NCBI GenBank assembly: GCA_030374805.1
Contig: JARGSG010000241.1
Location: 1 to 64,000, forward strand
Direction: 5' to 3'
From: Gracilaria gracilis
Taxonomy: Eukaryota > Rhodophyta > Florideophyceae > Gracilariales > Gracilariaceae
Length of the DNA stretch: 64,000 nt
Shown here: piece by piece, positions 54,975-64,000 of the stretch
How positions within the stretch are numbered: the stretch's first letter is position 1
Layout: each line of letters starts with the position of its first letter
Position numbers and translations under genes: made by a program
The notes under the pieces: generated by a model
The model's input: only the letters and a program-made list of their open reading frames with translations
The model's database searches: none
Told to the model about the DNA's origin: nothing

Positions 54975-55486
54975 TAATGGCGCATATCGCCTACAAGAAA
55001 CAAACCTTATAACCCTCCAAAATATGCGCCATTTCTAACCAAGATATAATTTCTGCGCCACTTATATATGGCTTTCGAGACTCAATAAAATATAAATAAA
55101 TAACAAACATATTTTTCTCTACATTTATGCGCCATTTATATGCACTTTAAATTAATAAAATTTTGTGCGCCATCTACATTTTTTAAAAAATGCCGTATAA
55201 AAATTGCAGTATAAACATTCATATTTATTCATGACTTCAATGTATTTTATGCTCTATTTAAAATTAATAAAATTGTTCATCAAATATAACACATTTAAAA
55301 TTTTATAAATGGCGGACATTTTGAACGTAGCAGTTTTAGACATATTTGTGTGACTTTTATGCGCCATATAAAACTTCCTCATGCATCACCACTCTATCTT
55401 CTTTACTTTTTGTGCGCCATTTATTCTCAAACCTGCAATTTATACGCCATTTGTGCGCCATTTGTTGCATTTAAGTTTTGCTAGGG
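54975..55486 (-). repeat. right subterminal CGCCATTT repeats of the 19-kb transposon
   Basis: About ten GCGCCATTT-type units, the inverse of those at the left end, run up to the terminal TTTTGCTAGGG. Confidence 0.8.
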
Positions 55487-55601
55487 GTATAGTTACCTAC
55501 CCTTGCGGCGCTTAGAGTATTACCACTGCGTGTGTGTCGTTCCGACTACTGTCGTTTACTCGCCCCAGTATTGGGTTTTGTTTGTGTGTTGCGTACCTAT
55601 C

Positions 55602-56016
55602 CCCAGTGGAAATCTGAGATACACATGTGATATGAGTTGGATATATTTGAAGCAGAATTTGTAAGGTTATGATACAATTCAGATACGTTTTTAGTATATT
55701 TCTGAATTAGATATCATATTTGGGTAAGTCTCACGAAAGGTCTTGATATGGATCTGATTTATTTAGGGTATAATCGAGAGGGAGATCTGATATGACAAAT
55801 TTCAGAATATATCGCACTTTTATCGGAAATGTAGGAAATAGTACCAAAAATATATCATATAAATATCAGTTCCACTTCTAGAATATATCAAAAGTTATCG
55901 GAACTGTATCCTTCCTAAATATCTTTCATATCTGTACGATAAAAGTTTCATTTTAATCCTACGTCCTGCAGAGATATCATATCAATACCCAACCTGTATC
56001 ACAGATTTCCACTGGG
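55602..56016. mobile_element. 415-bp MITE family, copy 7
   Basis: Perfect 4-bp duplication TATC (55598-55601 and 56017-56020). Forward orientation. Confidence 0.93.
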
Positions 56017-56195
56017 TATCCTCGCTCTTGTTGACCCCTTTGCCCTTTTTTGGGGTTTTTCTACTGCCCACTGTCACGTGGCTCGCCGTCCGACATCGTG
56101 TCGTCGCCGTTCCACTATTACGAGGCCCAGTCTTGAGACCGCTCTTCGCACGTGTCTCTACACGGTGCCCGGTCCGCATTGTACACTCCGACGCT

Positions 56196-56442
56196 CCCAA
56201 GGCAAAATTTTCCGTCATTGACATCTCAATACATTTGCAGCAAGTCAGGCTTTTTTCTTTAATTTTCAAGGCATTTTCAACGAATGTATTATTTCAGAAA
56301 CAAGTAAGTCATTTTATCTTCATTGGATTTTGATGCAATGAAAACTTAATGACTTTGGATTTGTTCCAATGAACAAAAGAGGACGAACAAGTGAAAATCT
56401 CACGAATTCTGATTGGAATTTGACTGCACAAGTTTTTGTTGG
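56196..56442. mobile_element. 247-bp insertion in gypsy LTR, probable small MITE
   Basis: Copy A reads CCGACGCTTGTCGTG here, while copy B has 247 extra bases flanked by GCT (56193-56195 and 56443-56445). The ends are CCCAAGGCAAAATTTT and, inverted, CCAACAAAAACTTG, a poor terminal repeat. It is AT-rich with no ORF. Confidence 0.6.
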
Positions 56443-56592
56443 GCTCGTCGTGACAGTTTGACCTCTGTTCACACCCGGCTTTTCGTTTCATTCCAGGTAT
56501 GCTCCGTTCGCTGTGCTACCTCCCCGAGAAGGAGATAACGAACATCTTCGTGGCTGTTTCGCTTTTCCCGCCAAAGGCGTTGAACTACAAAA

Positions 56593-56607
56593 TGGTCTCC
56601 CGACTTA
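56593..56607 (+). promoter_or_regulatory. primer-binding site of gypsy copy B
   Basis: TGGTCTCCCGACTTA lies three bases after the LTR and is identical to the site of the LARD-like element at 18623. Confidence 0.75.
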
Positions 56608-56745
56608 GAAGTCGTGCTTTTGGATTGATTCCAAAGTTCGGTTCATTCTCGAGACTGCTCTCGTATATTTTGTCTCCTTTAGGAAGTTTATTGGAATTCC
56701 CAGCCGATTGATTGTCGGTTATCGCGTTATACGGTTGTTTTGATT

Positions 56746-58857
56746 ATGTCGTCATCGGATCGTCCGAGGACGGGCAGTCAGACTGGATGCACGGATCCGC
56801 CGCTTCCCTCGCGGATTCCGCCCCGTTCACAGTCCCGTACTGAAGGGGTAGCGGTTGCCGACGTCGCTCCGACAACCCCCATACCTATGCCCACGTCGTT
56901 GATTAACCCTCGTCGAGGTGATGGTCCGGCTCCTGCTGTTGCTGGTCCCGCCCATGTCGTAGGAGGTACGGTCCCTTCCGTAGCTCCCACCTCGGAGGCG
57001 CCTCTTAGGGGTACTGTCAATAACACCCCCCACTTAACTGCGGAAGAGCAGTTCCGCTCATTGCGGGCTGCCAACGCTACCCTTGCTAAGGAGCTTTCTT
57101 CTCTTCGAAAAAAGGTGGAGGAGGCTGCTTTGCAGACTGTTTCTGAGGATCTCCGCGTATTGCGTGGTGATGTCAACTCTCTTCATGAGGCTTATGGAGG
57201 ACCAACTCTCTTCGTGGTAGACGTGTCTGAGAAGTTCACTCGCCTCCGCACCCTTCTGGAGACGATCGAAGAGACTTTCATTGTTGGAGCTAACTCTCTG
57301 GCAGAGCCAGCCGCTGTCTCCGATCGGGGTAAGAAGACCAGGGATTCCAAGGCACGCAAGGAGCAGAAGGATTACGATTCTGACCCTTCAGTTTCTTCAC
57401 GGTCTTCTTGCCGGTCGTCCGGGACCGACACGTCCGACTCGTCGGTATAAGACGCCACTCGTGAGCGTTTATCTCGCTCAAAGCGGTCATTGGCCACCCA
57501 AGGTGTGATCCGCGCCCGCACGAAGGGAAGGAAGCACTCTGAATTGAAAGAGTTGAAGCGTACCAACCCTCTTTATAAGAAGCTGTTGTCGTACCGGTAT
57601 TACCGTTTGGAGAACTTCTCTTTGGATCGAAAGCCCCGGGAAACCGGAAAAGTTAAGCTCTGCATCAAGCGAAAGCAGCTTTCACTTCGAAACCAACTGT
57701 TCTCAGGTGAAGACCCCATTTTGGTGCGGTATTTACTTGCACGCTTTGTAGCGGAAGCCGACATCCTGGGGATGAATGAATGACAGGCGTTTATCGCGCT
57801 GCCCTATTTCCAAGCTGGACTGGCAGAAGATCAATGCAACTCTGTAAGGGGCTCGTCACTTGCCTCCGAAGGAGGGGATACCTGCTGGCCCGAAGCATTT
57901 CAGTACCTTCTGAGGTCCTATGCCACTGGCTCTGCGATCCAGTCGGCCATCCTCGCTCTGCGATATACGAAAAAACGCCCTAGCGAAACAAAAACCGATT
58001 ACTCGGTGCGCTTGAATAAGGCGTTCCACCGTAGTGGCAATTTTTATTCCACTCGAGAGCGTTGTACCATGTTTTTCGATGAACTCGACCCGGCTATGAG
58101 GACCTTGGTTGCCCGCCGTCGGGAAGGGATCCGTAAGATTACGTACTTGGAACTTGTGCAATACGTACGCGCCAAAGGCGACGCGTTGCGCGCAAGAGCC
58201 CCGGCAAGCCTGTCAAAGTCCGGTAAAGCGTTGATATTGGAACCAGGAACCACTTCTGCATCGAAGATGGCTGATGAACACTCCAATCGATAGTATGGTC
58301 AAGTCCAGCTCGCCCGTAGTGACATGTTGTCAATCCCGACCACGGAGCTCCCATCCACCGCAGAAGCGTCGTACCAAACGGTGGCGCATGATACACTGCT
58401 ATATACAGACTCGAACCGTGTTCGGCCACCTCGTATCCCGTATGAGAACGGCGGAACTCGCAGATCGCGGCCTGGGTGGCACGATTCCCTCTCGACGGTA
58501 CGATTCCCGAACGCTCGGAATGCCAACGCTCCTCGTGGATTAATCGGTCACCTCTGTTACACTCGAGGGCATACGTCACCGCAGTGCGTTTTAACCATGC
58601 GTGAATGGACTCAATTCACCGCGAATTATGAAGCCTTCTCGTCTGAGGAGAAATCCTCGGTCCCGATGGCATCGTACATCCGCGCAAAGATATACATTCT
58701 ACGCAACATTGCGGCTCCGATTGCCCAAAACATGGTGACCTCACACCCTCGTGTCGTTATGGGACGAGCTGCGGAATCCTCGGCCACGGCAGCGCCGGCT
58801 CCGATGATCCAGAATTCTGAGCAGCCCCCTCTGGCGAAACACGCCCAGAAAAACTAA
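56746..58857 (+). pseudogene. gag: gag polyprotein of gypsy copy B, broken
   Basis: It is collinear with copy A gag. One frame from ATG 56746 to TAA 58857 is broken by TAA at 57448-57450, TGA at 57781-57783 and TAG at 58291-58293, with smaller changes in between. The zinc knuckle near 58550 has lost its first Cys (GHLCYTRGH in place of CHLCYTRGH). The frame after the start region and the last 170 codons (58324-58857) are otherwise open. Confidence 0.82.
58848..58857 (+). promoter_or_regulatory. candidate gag-pol -1 frameshift site, copy B
   Basis: The same G-AAA-AAC-TAA as at 2230-2239, although the surrounding bases have diverged. Pol follows in the -1 frame. Confidence 0.5.
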
Positions 58858-58859
58858 CT

Positions 58860-61800
58860 TTGGGACTCTCCTCTCTTGGAGAGACGCCCTCAGAGTTGAG
58901 GCCGAAGGCCCCTGAGGTGCCTCTGCCTCGTTCCCCGGTCCGAATCCTCTCGAGGAAGCAGACCATTGAAGACGTGAACTCGGAACACTTTGGTGTTTTG
59001 CGTTGTCCGTGGATACGGGTAAGAAACAACCGGTTCCCGGATAGAATTATGGTGATCGCCAAACGCAATTAAACGGTGTATGCCGACCTTGGCTTTTCAC
59101 CCCAGTTCATGGTGCGATTTCGCACTGTCTTATATACAGGTGCTGGTCCGAGTTTCATCGTGGAGACGGCTTTACTACCGACACTGCGGTCACAGATCCG
59201 CCTTAGCGTGATACCTGAAGTCGCTGACGTGAATAACAACCAATTGTCAACGGTTTGAACAATTGATTTGGTAATCCGCTTGGGTTCATGCGTTGTTTAC
59301 AACGTAAAGCTTGACTTCGTCGTATACCGGACCTGGGCTGCCCCATTCATTTTGGGTTGTGACTTTTGCGACCGCTTTGTTGAGGCCATTAGGCCCCGCC
59401 AGAGGGGGGTGGAAATGAAAGATGGGTCGTCGGTACCGATTGTTCGTCGTCCTTTGAGGCGTGCCTCCAAGAAGCCTATACCTCTCCCTGCAGCGCAGAA
59501 TTCTCGGGAATCCAAGAAGCCTCGTGTTGCGTCCTGTACTCGCGTGCCCCCGGAGTCTCAAGTATGGGTACCGGTTAATGCCCGTCAATACGGCTTACGA
59601 ATCTTCCAACCACTGCCGTCGTTGTATGATAAATACACTCTTGCCATTGCCAATGGTGTAGTCCAAGCGGAACCGGATAACTCTTTTTACGTGCTGATGG
59701 CCAATCTTGGCAAAGAAACCCAGTATCTGGTGAAAATCCAAGTCATTGGCTCTGTTATGCCTCACCCAACTGCGTTGGTACCGACGAAGATGACAGCCGC
59801 CGATGTTCTCGGTCTCGCTCACTCTAAGGAGGGAGAAGAGGTCGAAACTCAAGCACCGAGTCGCTCGGGAAACGCTACTGCAAACACAGAGAAGAATCGC
59901 GTCGCAACGAGTTATGATCGGTTGGACCCATTGAAGTAGTTCGAGGACCTTGATCTCGGACATGTTCCGGAGTCACACTACGAGAAACTGCGTGAGATGT
60001 AGATGTTGCGTGAGTTCACCACTATGTGGCACGGTTCGCCTGGAGAGAACGATGACACGGAGCACCGGATTGATTTGCTCCCGAAATCTCGGCCGATAAA
60101 CCAACACCGTTACAGGGCAGGGACTAAAGCTAGAGAAAAAGAGCAGTTTCAGGTAAATGAAATGCTCCGCGCAGTCGTCATTGAACCGACATATTCGCCG
60201 TGGGCATCTCCAATCGTGCTGGCACCGAAACCGGATGGTTCTTGGCATTTATGCATCGACTACCGTCGGCTAAACGCTGTCACCGTCAAGGACGTGTACC
60301 CAATCCCACGTATGGACGAATACACCGATTCACTTGGAAACGCGACCATATTCATGGCACTAGATGCTAATTGGGGATACTGGCAAGTGCCTGTCAGAGA
60401 GCAGGACCGGGACAGGACTACCTTTGTCTGTCATTCTGGCCTCTACTGTTTCAAACGGATGCCCTTTGGTTTGACCAACGCTTCCGCTACTTTTCAGCGT
60501 GCTATTGATATCCTACTGGCCGGCTTCAAGTGGCGTACGTGTGTCGTCTACCTCGACGACATCATCGTCTTCTCAGATAATCTGGATGATCACCTCACTC
60601 ATGTTAGGGATATAATGGCTACCTTATGGGACGCCGGAATAACACTGAAGCTGAAGAAATGCGAATTATTCACGGATACTGTCAAGTATCTGGGTCACAT
60701 AATCCGTCCTGGACGAGTCATGATCGAAGAAACTCGAGTGTAGTCGCTGAAGCAGGCAACGGAACCCCGGACGCAAACCGAACTGAGATCCTTTCTTGGA
60801 TTGGTCAACGTCTACAGATGGTTTATTCCCAACCTCGCAGACATTGCAGCACCCCTCAAAGCGCTATTGCGGAAAGGAAAACCGCCGAAGCTGTAGCCGT
60901 TTACACCCGTTCAGACGGAAGCATTTAACTCTCTCATAGAGGCAGTTACTTCAGCACCGGTTCTATCGCTGCCGAAGCCGGGACTTACTGACACCGTTGA
61001 TACGGATTCGAGTGACTACCAGATAGGTTGTGCTTTGTTTGAGACCACCCCAGAGGGGGAACTCAAGCCAATTGGATACTGGTCCCGTTCGTTGAACGTG
61101 AATGAGAAGAATTACTCCGTTTCGGAGAAGGAATGCCTCGCCGTGGTATGAGCGCTGTGTACGCTACGTCCCTACCTAATGGGCACTCACTTCACCGTTT
61201 ACAAGGATCGCTCATCGTTACGATAGTTACTCTCCATATCGGAGCCTTCTGGCCGCTTAATGCGGTGGAGACTGCGCCTTGCAGAGTTCGACTTTGACGT
61301 CATCTACAAGAAGGGCGTCAACAACAAGCAGGCAGACGCGCTTTCGCGGTCATCCACCACGGGGGAGGCTCTCTGGTTTGCAATGGAAGATACCTTGGTG
61401 TGAGAAGAAAAGGACGTAGAAGAGGAATGGCCCGATGATACGGAGTTGGACCAGGAACTGGATGAGTTACTCGCTGCCAGCGAACCAGAGAAACCCCCAC
61501 CAGAGAACTTTGTGCCCGTCACGACGGAAGAAATGATTAGAGAAAAGTACAGAGATCCCTATTGCACGAAGATTCGGGCAGAACTCAATGGAGGAGCTAG
61601 CCTCCCTTTTCAGGTGAATGACATTGGATATCTCGATCGCACGGTGACCGGATCTCCACAGATAGTGGTACCACACGCCTTACAGTCGAGGGTACTACAC
61701 TTATCGCACTACGCCAAACTGAGTGGCCATGTGGGTGGAAGGAAGCTTTACCTTACACTCCGCAGGAGGTTCTTCGGCCATCCATGGCTGTAGACGGTTA

Positions 61801-62106
61801 CGAAACTGTGCGGTTCTGCCCTGAGTGTGCTCGGAATCGCGTCAAGCTCCGCCGCCATGCGACGAAGTTGAAGCTGTTCCCCGCAAGGGCGCCGCTGGAG
61901 TTCGTAGCTATCAAAATCATCGGCTGTTCCTCGCTACTCAGCGGTGCAATAAGTTCTTTCCCGTAATAACGGACTGTTTTTTGAAACTTGTTCGTACTGT
62001 GCCGTTGCGCAGAATCTCGTCATTGACGGTGGCGCAAGGCTTTGTGACTCACTGGGCATTTATATACGGTCCGGCGGGTAACCTACTCTCCGACAACTGG
62101 AAACCG
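58860..62106 (+). pseudogene. pol: pol polyprotein of gypsy copy B, broken and truncated
   Basis: The protease region has YTGAG in place of DTGA, then ILGCDF. Reverse transcriptase (about 60150-60740) keeps YLDD in VVYLDDIIVF. RNase H (about 60980-61330) and the N-terminal part of integrase follow. Similarity to copy A ends at 62106, shortly after LLSDN. Stops occur at 59070, 59256, 59937, 60000, 60741 and 60894 and at several places in the RNase H part (near 61149 and 61224), with a 1-nt deletion near 61775. It is more decayed than copy A. Confidence 0.85.
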
Positions 62107-62629
62107 TTCTGAAGAGATGCAGAGGAAGCTCATTGCCTTGTTGGCTCGATTCCTTGAGTCAATTGTCTTCTTTTTAAAGTAGATCAAAATGCCTACCAAA
62201 CTTTTTGGAGCGCAATTTGTCAAGTATACTAATGGTTTGGAGATCACGCGACCACAAGACTGAAGCTTATATCTACCGCGCGTTACTCTCAATACAACAT
62301 GTAAAACAACATGATGAGAAACCTTAGGGGTGTATTATGCGTGCAAAGCGGTACTGATGTTAATCTTCTTCTTCATTGCTTGATTCTTCCCAGAGACAGA
62401 AGTGTTTTGAACGCTTTTTTGCTTTTTGACAAATACTCTGCGGTGTATCTCGGGTCTCTAACGACTTTATAAAATGAGTTGTCTTACAACATGTTTGCGG
62501 AAGTTTTTCTTTCTTTCATGGAACAGTTCAACGAGATTTATCCCCTGTCGTGTATCTGTAGGAACACTTTTGTCTTTAATGATTTGTTGGCATTGTGCTG
62601 CAGCCGCGGTGATGTCTAAAGAGTGTCCA
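62107..62629. other. 520 bp downstream of the truncation, nothing recognised
   Basis: Unrelated to copy A. It contains only short ORFs. Confidence 0.5.
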
Positions 62630-62910
62630 TATAAGTATCGAACATGGCCCAAATATGGCCGAGATATGGCTCAAATATGGCCCTTTAACTCGAAAAGTTG
62701 TGAGAACGTTTATAAAGCGGAGATAAACAACTTTCATTTTTCTTCATATGGCCGAAATATGGTCCAAATGTGGCCCAAATATGACCAAAGTGTACACGTG
62801 TCAGTTGACGAAAGTACTTAATTTCCGTAGTTACACGTTCTCTGAAATTTTCGAGCTAGACGGCCACGTTTCGGCCATATCTCGGTCATATTTGGGCCAT
62901 ATTCGAGGTT
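62630..62910. repeat. fold-back repeat with GGCCCAAATATGG units
   Basis: The arm at 62637-62672 is inverted at about 62869-62906 with few mismatches (GGCCCAAATATGRCCGAGA). The centre repeats similar ATATGGCC phrases in both orientations near 62680 and 62750. It looks like a small fold-back MITE; no clear target duplication was found. Confidence 0.5.
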
Positions 62911-63201
62911 TGTAGGGGTGTGTTATAAGAATTTCTCATGCATTCTAGGCCATATCACTCTGGATAATTTGTCGATTGTTTCTGCCAAAATATGCAATGG
63001 TTTGGTTCCAACTCATCTACGAAAGTTGTACTGGTTTGGAGTTTGGAACTTGACGATTCGGTTTGGGTTTTCTTCGGTACGTCACTATTGTAAGCATAAT
63101 TCTATACTACATTCTGCGCACCAGGTAAGCTGACGATCGTCTTTTTTTCTATTGGAGCTGAGATCTCAATAATTCTGACATACTTCCCGCGCTCTACAGG
63201 T

Positions 63202-63417
63202 TGGAAATCGTCCAAGCAGAGAAGTTTAAGACATCTAAACAGTATCATTACCGAACTCGCAGTGGCCTCTACCATGGAAAATGAGATTATATCACAATTT
63301 TATGGTGGAAGCACCCCTGCCTTACACGCCATTCGAAAGGAACTGTTTGGTAAGAAGTTGTTCCGTGGTTATCGTCCAGGTTTCATTAACGATATCTATC
63401 ACTACCTTCGAAGATAA
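63202..63417 (+). pseudogene. possible intron-containing gene fragment
   Basis: A GTAAGC donor at 63125 and CTCTACAG acceptor at 63199 bound a plausible 75-bp intron. After it a frame is open for 71 codons to TAA 63417, with an ATG at 63274 giving MENEIISQFYGGSTPALHAI and a basic C-terminus. The preceding open frame (62918-63124) is not clearly in the matching phase. No family is recognised. Confidence 0.25.
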
Positions 63418-64000
63418 CGAATACGGATACATGCAAGAAGTTTCTGCAAACCACCTGTATTGATCTTCGTTACCTTGTGTTTCTGATATTATCACGAAAT
63501 GGCCTAAGGAGATGTTGGTCTTCTCGATCACAGATCGTCTCTTGATAAAGGTATTGCGCTTAGTTAGAATTGAGCTACTTATGAATGAGAGACAGTGCGG
63601 CCTTACGTGCCGACCATTTTTTAAACCGCGCCCTTATGTGCATCTGACTCGGGCTTGCCATATGTAAAAGATAAAGAAGGACTCCAATCGCCATTATATG
63701 CAGCGTTTCTGCCCCTTCGAGGTGCGTGTTAGCATTTCCAATCCGACACGCAACTCGAGGATGGTCTTAATCTGTAGAGTGCCCCTGTTCTCGAGTTGCT
63801 TGCCGGTATCGAAGAGGCATCTACTGTCGTGCTTCTCCTGCGTCAGTAAATACTGGTATTTTGATAGAAAAGCATCACAGAAGCGATTGCGCCTCACGTC
63901 ATGGTACGAGTAGGCTGATGGAGGTAGTTGCACCTTTAGAAAGCAGCCTTGTTGGATATGCTTGCCCACACCGCAACATTTTTATGCTAAATTTCGTGCT
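63418..64000. other. 580 bp at the window end, nothing recognised
   Basis: Short ORFs on both strands only. Confidence 0.45.

Larger units (their letters stand above)
36370..55486. mobile_element. 19.1-kb EnSpm/Tnp2-type DNA transposon with captured genes
   Basis: The ends are CCCTAGCAAAA and its exact inverse, flanked by GTA (36367-36369 and 55487-55489). The sequence on both sides is one gypsy LTR, and copy A keeps the uninterrupted site near 10080, so the boundaries are secure. Just inside both ends are arrays of AAATGGCG units in opposite orientation, like the subterminal repeats that CACTA transposases bind. It encodes a Tnp2-type transposase and a divergent finger protein, followed by about 12 kb of cargo. 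The cargo includes intron-containing pseudogenes of nuclear cap-binding protein 2 and an SDR epimerase-like protein. The terminal CCCTAG rather than CACTA is unusual. Confidence 0.9.
55490..56589 (+). repeat. 5' LTR of gypsy copy B, right part with two small insertions
   Basis: It continues the LTR from TAGTTACCTACCC, matching copy A from about 10084 to 10517. It contains MITE copy 7 and the 247-bp insertion. Confidence 0.88.
35978..62106 (+). mobile_element. Ty3/gypsy retrotransposon, copy B, 3'-truncated and heavily nested
   Basis: Its 5' LTR starts TGTTGGGG at 35978 and ends ACA at 56589. The LTR is about 829 bp once three insertions are removed: 36370-55486, 55602-56016 and 56196-56442. 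Gag and pol follow, and similarity to copy A stops within the integrase at 62106. No 3' LTR is in the window. Both copies share gene order and the frameshift junction but carry mostly different inactivating lesions. Confidence 0.88.

Noticed and set aside
36370-55486. Reading 36370-55486 as an ordinary host gene island between two separate LTR remnants
   Set aside because: The flanks are two halves of one LTR with a 3-bp duplication and the inner ends are exact inverted repeats, so a single transposon insertion explains it better.
1-64000. CRISPR arrays, bacterial operons, rRNA genes
   Set aside because: None seen. Repeats here are dispersed or terminal, and the introns and elements are eukaryotic.

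Overview
This is a eukaryotic nuclear window made almost entirely of transposable elements nested inside one another. Signs of a eukaryote are short GT-AG introns, chromodomain Ty3/gypsy and Ty1/copia retroelements, Tnp2-type, Harbinger-type and Tc1-type transposases, and no bacterial operons. The repertoire and compact introns would fit a red alga or another repeat-rich protist, but no host gene here fixes the lineage, so that is a weak inference.

Layout. 1-10517: a decayed Ty3/gypsy chromovirus (copy A; its 5' LTR lies outside the window) with gag, pol and a long ORF on the opposite strand before its 3' LTR. 10700-15850: remnants of three DNA transposons: a PIF/Harbinger transposase with a SANT/NAM-like accessory gene, a Tc1/mariner transposase, and a DDE transposase. 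16013-30954: a Ty1/copia element on the minus strand with matching 5-bp target duplications. It is split by a 6.9-kb LTR element with no pol (18197-25104) and carries two 415-bp MITEs. Its right LTR also holds a 434-bp CCCTAG-ended MITE. 31600-34910: four more copies of the 415-bp MITE, one inside a gene. 35018-35880: a tyrosine recombinase remnant. 35978-62106: gypsy copy B. Its 5' LTR is split by three insertions, including a 19,117-bp DNA transposon.

The central object is that DNA transposon (36370-55486). It has CCCTAGCAAAA terminal inverted repeats, a GTA target duplication, and subterminal arrays of AAATGGCG in opposite orientations at the two ends. It encodes a 997-aa Tnp2/EnSpm-family transposase with no internal stop, divergently arranged with a basic protein bearing a Cys/His finger. 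About 12 kb of further DNA includes two recognisable cellular genes, nuclear cap-binding protein subunit 2 and an SDR-type epimerase-like protein. Both keep introns and both are broken by one in-frame stop. It therefore looks like a giant gene-capturing EnSpm-like transposon. The small MITE at 30349 shares its ends and 3-bp duplication length, and is probably mobilised by the same family.

62107-64000 holds a fold-back repeat and a possible intron-containing gene fragment, otherwise nothing recognised. The element boundaries are read from direct sequence matches. Family names come from motif recognition and were not searched.
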